A stretch of DNA of 43,523 bases from a virus. Below are positions 40,601 through 43,523 of this stretch, piece after piece. The notes under the pieces are model-generated. The model searched no databases, was not told the origin of the DNA, and was given only the letters and a program-made list of their open reading frames with translations. Both the position numbers and the translations under genes were made by a program. The stretch spans positions 1-43,523 of the IMG/VR virus record IMGVR_UViG_3300047548_000395. One strand, given 5' to 3'. Position 1 is the first letter of the stretch. Every line of letters starts with the position of its first letter.

Positions 40601-42052
40601 CTGCTTACCAGCGTTTACACTCATACCTCTGGCTATTGTTCCAGTAGTGACGGTTACAATAATTGAAGAAGTATTTGCGTTCCAAGAACCCGTAGCAGTT
40701 GCTTTAGGAATTTGAACTGTTTGATTTGGAACAAATAGTGTTCCGTCTTTTAACCAAGGACCGCTTTGATTGGTACAGTTTTGTACATACGGCGACTGGA
40801 ACAAGTCAATCCTTTCGTCACCAGTTAGTGGTGGGAACGCAGTTGCGTATGCTCCTCTATTAAATCCCTCTTCATAAGGACCGTCTAGCAAACCTGAGCG
40901 CCCATTTAAGAACGTCATATAGTTAAGATAGCATCCGCTGTTCATGTGGAACAAGTCTTGCGTCTTGTTAATTGGCTCTAAGAAGGTTGTTCTAATATCA
41001 GAACCCCTAACCGATGTGTACGGCTTCATCGGTAATGGGTTATCTTCGTAATAGTGGCCTGCGCTAACAAGAATCTGAGTGCCTACCTGGTAATAGGGAC
41101 TCTGCATGGCCCCGCCAACTGTTCGGCAAGCTCGGCTTGGATCAAGAGCTCTTCCGTCATTTGTATCGTTACCATCCATTGTAACATACAGCGTGTTTCT
41201 AACAACGGGAGCAGTACCTATGGGTTTATCGCCCCTGACTCGAATATTACCAATGACTTCAGTTAAACCCAAATCCTGACCAGATTCTGGTTCCGGAGCA
41301 ATTTGGATCTTACTTTGAATTGAGGACAACACTTTAGTAACAATGTCGTCTACGTGCAACTCTCCCCCAATACCCACGCCGCCGGCAACTTGAAGAGCAC
41401 CTGTGGTGGTCGACGTTGAGGATGCGGTTGAAACTACTTTACCATTTTCAATAGTAAGAAGGCCGCGAGCTGGATTATATCTTAATCCACCTTGTATACC
41501 AACGTTGTCCCCATAAAACGTAGCAGCGTCCGATAAATCACCAGATAATCTATCAACGAACACTGGGAAATAACTGGCATCGTCGTTGTTAGGGATAACC
41601 GTCAGGTTTGTAGAAGTAATAGCTTCAGAAATTCTACCGTAAATAAATCCACCGACGTTTAGGTCTTTTTGTATACCCAAACCGCCAGGTATATAAACTG
41701 CTCCGGCCTGTCGTTGTGCGTTTGCTGCTTCAATCGATCCCAAGATCGATTGACCATATACGTTTTCTGGATTGTAGGGGATTCCTGCTGGATTTTGAAC
41801 GTTTGCGGTTTGATCAAACTTTATCGCAACATTAGTAAGTGTTGTGATTCCATCATTGCTGTTTACGTTTACAATCTGCTTCCCGCCGACAATTGAATTC
41901 CCGGCAATCAGAGAGTCTTGGGTCACAACCAATGACCCGCTGACTACTGTACTATCCGCATCTAATAAAATATCACCGTTCGGAGAAGAAATTTGAGTAG
42001 ACCCAGTAGGTGTTACCTTTCGTGTACCAGAAACTCTTATTCTTGTTGCCAT
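34658..42052 (-). CDS. Giant virion/fibre protein with nine Cys-RDVG modules
   Basis: The 2464-aa product is the largest in the window. Residues about 1-260 hold fibre-like segments (GALQVAGGVGIGGELHV). About 280-380 look like a right-handed beta-helix start (LYVTMDGNDTNDGRALDPSR, IRTTFLEPINKTQDLFHMNS). Then come nine modules with the core Y-x-x-x-x-C-x-RDxGxIxDxxxxD, often followed by GGN and a helix with AGxxYW. The last module is far from the eighth, separated by a beta-rich domain with RVFLPDLEDRPHISLVMEVV. It ends TPFILAIETGAG. Similar giant proteins occur in T4-like cyanophages as virion proteins. A late promoter and AAAGGAA precede ATG. Confidence 0.85.
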   Translation of the reverse strand: MATRIRVSGTRKVTPTGSTQISSPNGDILLDADSTVVSGSLVVTQDSLIAGNSIVGGKQIVNVNSNDGITTLTNVAIKFDQTANVQNPAGIPYNPENVYGQSILGSIEAANAQRQAGAVYIPGGLGIQKDLNVGGFIYGRISEAITSTNLTVIPNNDDASYFPVFVDRLSGDLSDAATFYGDNVGIQGGLRYNPARGLLTIENGKVVSTASSTSTTTGALQVAGGVGIGGELHVDDIVTKVLSSIQSKIQIAPEPESGQDLGLTEVIGNIRVRGDKPIGTAPVVRNTLYVTMDGNDTNDGRALDPSRACRTVGGAMQSPYYQVGTQILVSAGHYYEDNPLPMKPYTSVRGSDIRTTFLEPINKTQDLFHMNSGCYLNYMTFLNGRSGLLDGPYEEGFNRGAYATAFPPLTGDERIDLFQSPYVQNCTNQSGPWLKDGTLFVPNQTVQIPKATATGSWNANTSSIIVTVTTGTIARGMSVNAGKQNKGFFDARTLMLANKDFLKEQVVGYVDKTFNSGSFTYDKTACSRDLGLIINSISTDLLYNSDSDSTFAGLQYWSQGNISTPGELGVTTAAVGHLKTAVLALIAGNSGPVSTVTTLFTLIENILGSSSYLDGITDSIVGGGLPSTDSDVVSAYQTILTNRSSLINSVISWISSNYPDYSYNVATCKRDVGYMIDSIAFDLLNGGNKQSIKSGIYYYSYNSDSTQVPNEIPQVSAAYYYLKNILPSIIKGTAVPTIYQDQNSPSYVSQVISGQEVAGDYEVEFLQDKIDYITTIIRKGPSFAKKKTSMNLEKSASEEAENAFVMLAANTDFITAEVIAFIDATSNNFTYSREKCARDVGILVENISYDASFGGNQKAVESGLAYYDGVISRISGQEAQTIAAIDYLSNLCQKVIVNQTCPDVYAIGPVTTAKYSQVVNSSITGGEIASESISKLFEVVTRIIADGPDVIPELTISSGPDAAYVSAETLLEANRTFIQEDTVNYINNLVKEFPYSEIKCRRDTELIVDSVAFDLLYPTPGMSQSTFAGIQYWNQGNYTGDIEAQLQPTLDAMRYLKELSGKVIRNIRYEDDLIPRYQSAVPQNVSLEPSDLATAEQLYPLFDTVTEIVSGNTTGWTDRIITNGAASTFDNVLNAFDILQANKTYMGAEVVAYVNATHPDFTYNTSTCARDVGLIVDAIGFDLVHGGNRQSIQAGFSYYQFTTSTSAIHGQSTQTVAAFNRIYDVVGGILLNQPITVTTGTLAKQVFTEDSATSAEVTKVRTAISTITSIISSGTSVAAAPSNIAMTASTLTSVLYGFDLLIANKEFIADEVINYVNWNYNNTSFRYNEEKCYRDVGLIIDAVSQDVVLLGNAKSIEAGLSYWTSGYNHVAGQVSTTTVALNYAKDLALQVIANKPVAVQPQTKTPQVINPFFQYGGDYMPQQNVARCFKIITDIIERGPTAAPPVYGGSGLFANIGLSPDDVKSSPVVTSVSNASYDETLCRRDSGYIIDGAYYDVLFGTNYNGITSGNAYRRGIASSLAVINTELTQTKAAIEYIKTQSQTYLSGSSTALERGNRSYDSILNILDGNDPASLVFSNPPSVSSRVAAKDKLITNKEFIKLEVVSWIEEQIENNVSPFANFTYDRQLCSRDTGYIVDALCYDILYGGNSAIRQCAQAYFTKDGVSTIAGETAQSVAAFQHMSSVAQNVIRGIVVTPTQRNYLTQDTSGNNATATEATTLNSLVTVITSVLTANSLTGLAALVLPSVTWTESNVDLKNSADSLVGAKATIIDNTIDLVNDLFDGNVFRVGLSKATVGFGINATLYFGDTLVYPYRDAKVDELSYELTGSTSTWNLRKVDPIGSMGGSLVDGAVISSRSPIQSFVYDAFTQVNQGGRGVHIKNDGYAQLVSVFTIFCSVGVQVESGGIASIVNSNANFGDICLLAKGYGRRQFTGHIYNPVYKSYPESPDPAIATSFPESEYFDQYYPTGFWPNDARVRVFLPDLEDRPHISLVMEVVAPETVVDYTGEKVPQLNEQGFPGFLNAAPTTSTLVAGTITLTGIDTTGIAIGNAVYIRDQFGLEYDNFPYLHNADGDPVDALGNVVDIGDAPVNPNYLVRYADTGTVVTDLGYQSITLNKALTNGGGDPANTEYFDLYFCGNAYYTVLSSEVGENPKYNRKGEVIPAGVNILSVEATGLDTDQRAAHVASLQRLQSVVVKVIKNESVTVTSGNTTDQIFKPLVATGGLAEQFIISRFTDLIGIVNAANLSSAESVVPQSLRKQEGTVPLGAGDAISLIRDNIKFMTDEITAYVNTVIGFTPDVVYDESKCRRDVKIILERLIYDLESGGNYNCVMAGLSYWNRLGTHHIIQLGENVTRTDLFPDGATVNFYQRSYMSASGYVFEYVGAGVDYGALPQRGVADPKQGQEVVQLDSGKVFFTSTDQNGDFRIGPGLVISQATGVLSGRTFTRSLFANLTPFILAIETGAG
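35100..40520 (-). repeat. Coding repeat array: nine Cys-RDVG modules
   Basis: Module cores lie near 40465, 40043, 39540, 39047, 38545, 38045, 37600, 37155 and 35130. Eight are spaced about 420-505 bp (140-168 codons) and the ninth about 2 kb further on. They are conserved in protein but diverged in DNA, so the array is old. Confidence 0.8.
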
Positions 42053-42069
42053 CTTCTATTCCTTTAGAG

Positions 42070-42077
42070 TATTTATT
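42070..42077 (-). promoter_or_regulatory. T4-type late promoter of the giant fibre gene
   Basis: AATAAATA on the minus strand follows the stop of the 175-aa gene and lies 17 nt before ATG 42052, with AAAGGAA between. Confidence 0.7.
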
Positions 42078-42080
42078 GTT

Positions 42081-42608
42081 TTAATAAATTCGCAGTTCTG
42101 CAGAGTCTATTTTTGCCGTAGTTTTATGAGGCCACTGTGGGTGAGACTTAAACCTCAGTAGAACTCCGAATGTGCCATTTTGTACATCTGAAGCTGTTAG
42201 AGGCTGTGTTGACCAAACTGGTAATTCACCACCGTATATTTTAATCTGATCTAGATTTCTATCTGCAACATTTTCACCAATAGCTGCGCCGTTTAGTACA
42301 AGCTGAACAGTGTCGTCGGTTATTCTACCACCTCGATCGCAAATTAACTGTAGTTCAATTCCAGTAATTACCTCAGGTACATCAACAAAGTTGTAACCAG
42401 TAAGCTGCAAATAATAGGTTTTGTTTGTGATATCTGGTTTGGGGCTTCTTGCGATGTGTACTAGCGGATTAACTGTTTTTGTGTAAAATTGATTTTTTCT
42501 AGAAATCCCAGAAAAGTTGTCAGATTCATCCCAAGACACATGTATCTGTTCTGCTTGGGGATCTGCATACTGGATCACAGTTGTTGGAGTTGTCCATGAA
42601 GTTGCCAT
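42081..42608 (-). CDS. Hypothetical virion-associated protein
   Basis: The 175-aa product begins MATSWTTPTTVIQYADPQAE and is rich in beta strands (NKTYYLQLTGYNFVDVPEVI, GIELQLICDRGGRITDDTVQ, GVLLRFKSHPQWPHKTTAKI). It ends IDSAELRIY. The organisation, with two antiparallel sheets and few helices, suggests a small jelly-roll of the kind that decorates fibres or capsids. I do not recognise a specific family. It follows a terminator, and its ATG is 5 nt from a GTAAATA element. The giant fibre gene follows. Confidence 0.7.
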   Translation of the reverse strand: MATSWTTPTTVIQYADPQAEQIHVSWDESDNFSGISRKNQFYTKTVNPLVHIARSPKPDITNKTYYLQLTGYNFVDVPEVITGIELQLICDRGGRITDDTVQLVLNGAAIGENVADRNLDQIKIYGGELPVWSTQPLTASDVQNGTFGVLLRFKSHPQWPHKTTAKIDSAELRIY

Positions 42609-42613
42609 AAGTG

Positions 42614-42620
42614 TATTTAC
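42614..42620 (-). promoter_or_regulatory. Late-promoter-like GTAAATA, 5 nt from the start codon
   Basis: GGTAAATA on the minus strand is followed by CACTT and ATG 42608. It is weaker than the other late promoters but has the same 5-nt geometry, and a terminator lies 27 nt further upstream. Confidence 0.5.
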
Positions 42621-42646
42621 CTATTCGTATCAGGTAAGAAGTCATT

Positions 42647-42671
42647 AAAAAAGGGACTTGGTAGTCCCTTT
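42647..42671 (-). terminator. Intrinsic terminator after the 230-aa gene
   Basis: A 9-bp stem (AAAGGGACT / AGTCCCTTT, 42650-42658 with 42663-42671) with a 4-nt loop is followed on the minus strand by a run of T residues. It lies 16 nt after the stop codon. Confidence 0.92.
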
Positions 42672-42687
42672 AGTAGAGCGGTGCTAA

Positions 42688-43380
42688 TTAGGCATTAGAA
42701 ACACTAACAGTGCCAGTAGTAGCAGCTGCCATACTCCAACGAGTAACGGCACCGGTCGCATACTCGTAGCTGCCAACCATTGCTTTTCTGGTTAGATATG
42801 CCTTGCGGCTAGTTAGTTTAGTAACATAGTAACTACTACCATTCACATCAGTGGCCAGGATGTTCATTTCACCTTCAGCAGCAGGAGCAGCGGCAACTAA
42901 GCTACATGTGCCAACTCCGTCAGCATTCTGAACTAGATAGCGGGCAGTGCCTTCCTGCTTCATGATATCAGCAGATTTGGCAGCGAGACCGCCTGTGACC
43001 CAAGCACTTACACTAATACCCTCCTGACGAGTTGTGGTTAGTGCGATAGTGAAGGTTGCGGTAGTGCCAGTTGTTCCACCGTTAACGGTGGCGGTTGGAG
43101 TAGAAGTGTATCCGCTACCCGCTTTTAACAGTGTAACAGTAGCGATGTTACCACTTGCGTTAGTTGTTACACGACCAGTTGCGCGACCACTTGTGCCACC
43201 AATTTGCGGCGCACTAAATGTCAAGTTCAGCGTAGTACTAGTAGTATACAACGTACCAGAGTTCAGTACTGTGATACTAGCAACACCTTCACCACCAACA
43301 CCAGTTGGTCCACCGGTGGCTTGATCTTGATACGGATCGTTTAAGTTAGCGAAAAACGATTTTTTAATCGGACGTCCCAT
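42688..43380 (-). CDS. Virion structural/decoration protein
   Basis: The 230-aa product begins MGRPIKKSFFANLNDPYQDQ. Proteins with an MGRPI(K/N)K start are common structural proteins in T4-like marine phages, as far as I recall. After a Gly-rich link it has ASITVLNSGTLYTTSTTLNL and VTLLKAGSGYTSTPTATVNG, two copies of a small beta repeat (V...xGxxYTxxPTxTxx), followed by a more compact part with SYYVTKLTSRKAYLTRKAMV near the end. A monocistronic unit is indicated by its own late promoter with a long leader, a strong GAGGAG Shine-Dalgarno and a terminator, consistent with abundant expression. Confidence 0.78.
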   Translation of the reverse strand: MGRPIKKSFFANLNDPYQDQATGGPTGVGGEGVASITVLNSGTLYTTSTTLNLTFSAPQIGGTSGRATGRVTTNASGNIATVTLLKAGSGYTSTPTATVNGGTTGTTATFTIALTTTRQEGISVSAWVTGGLAAKSADIMKQEGTARYLVQNADGVGTCSLVAAAPAAEGEMNILATDVNGSSYYVTKLTSRKAYLTRKAMVGSYEYATGAVTRWSMAAATTGTVSVSNA

Positions 43381-43387
43381 TTTGTTT

Positions 43388-43447
43388 CTCCTCAGTTAAG
43401 ACAGTTCTATTGCCTACGCGGTGGGTGCCGCATAAACCCCTTGCGGG
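43388..43447 (-). promoter_or_regulatory. Structured leader and strong Shine-Dalgarno of the 230-aa gene
   Basis: The leader of about 75 nt contains a CCC-GCAA-GGG tetraloop hairpin (43447-43438) and a GCGG/CCGC hairpin (43431-43418), then GAGGAG (43393-43388) 7 nt before the ATG. It is the longest leader in the window. No ORF is evident in it. Confidence 0.55.
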
Positions 43448-43456
43448 CGAACAATA

Positions 43457-43464
43457 TATTTATA
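43457..43464 (-). promoter_or_regulatory. T4-type late promoter, perfect TATAAATA
   Basis: TATAAATA on the minus strand (CCTATAAATATATTG) is followed by the structured leader of the 230-aa gene. The remaining bases to the window end (43465-43523) show no clear gene. Confidence 0.9.
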
Positions 43465-43523
43465 GGAGATTATCATCTTTAAACTATTTCAACATAAAAA
43501 CCCTATTTCCACAATCCCAATAC

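Noticed and set aside
43484-43522. Short open stretch at the right edge ending in a stop codon, possibly the end of another minus-strand gene
   Set aside because: Only 12 codons are visible and all three minus-strand frames close nearby, so it cannot be told from chance.

Overview
The window is a stretch of a T4-like myovirus genome, most likely from a marine or other aquatic bacteriophage distantly related to the T4-like cyanophages and pelagiphages. Recognisable T4 core proteins (gp1, gp4, gp13, gp14, gp15, gp16, gp17, gp18, gp19) sit next to structural proteins of a style I know from T4-like cyanophages: a fibre with collagen-like repeats and an S74-type end, a 2464-residue repeat protein, and small conserved virion proteins. 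Late promoters of the T4 type (TATAAATA and close variants) occur throughout. No tRNA, rRNA, transposon or CRISPR array was seen. The host cannot be named from the sequence.

Layout. 1-5190 (minus): terminase and head completion genes. 5249-8910 (minus): tail tube and tail sheath. 9011-9346 (plus): a small degenerate HNH/zinc-finger protein. 9303-9971 (minus): dNMP kinase. 10027-10785 (minus) and 10827-13856 (plus): the neck genes gp13 and gp14-gp15 are divergent rather than co-directional as in T4, followed by a Nudix hydrolase. 13853-26183 (minus): a long, tightly overlapping island of glycosyltransferases, methyltransferases, two sulfotransferases, an APS-kinase-like enzyme, a carbamoyltransferase, a 2OG oxygenase-like protein and a YkgJ-type metal-binding protein. 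It looks like a programme for building or decorating a glycan. 26234-43380 (minus): tail fibre and adhesin genes, including three seven-bladed RCC1-type propellers.

The most unusual part is at the left edge. The large terminase gene is fractured: the ATPase half ends in a 29-residue N-terminal split-intein fragment and a stop codon. A different ORF resembling the start of a homing endonuclease follows immediately and runs off the window. This matches the fractured-gene arrangement (extein-IntN / endonuclease / IntC-extein) and the atypically short IntN of the AceL-TerL class. The rest of TerL must be made from a second gene outside the window and joined by protein trans-splicing.

Two layers of regulation are visible. 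Structural genes carry T4-type late promoters. At several genes (terL, the gp54-like gene, gp13, a small virion gene) the promoter ends exactly 5 nt before the start codon, which predicts leaderless late mRNAs. The glycan island and the dNMP kinase instead have near-perfect sigma70 promoters (TTGACA, 17-bp spacer, TATACT/TATAGT/TAACAT), predicting expression early in infection. gp15 appears to start at a non-AUG codon behind a Shine-Dalgarno separated from it by a small hairpin. The terminator of the glycan island lies inside the coding sequence of the convergent Nudix gene.
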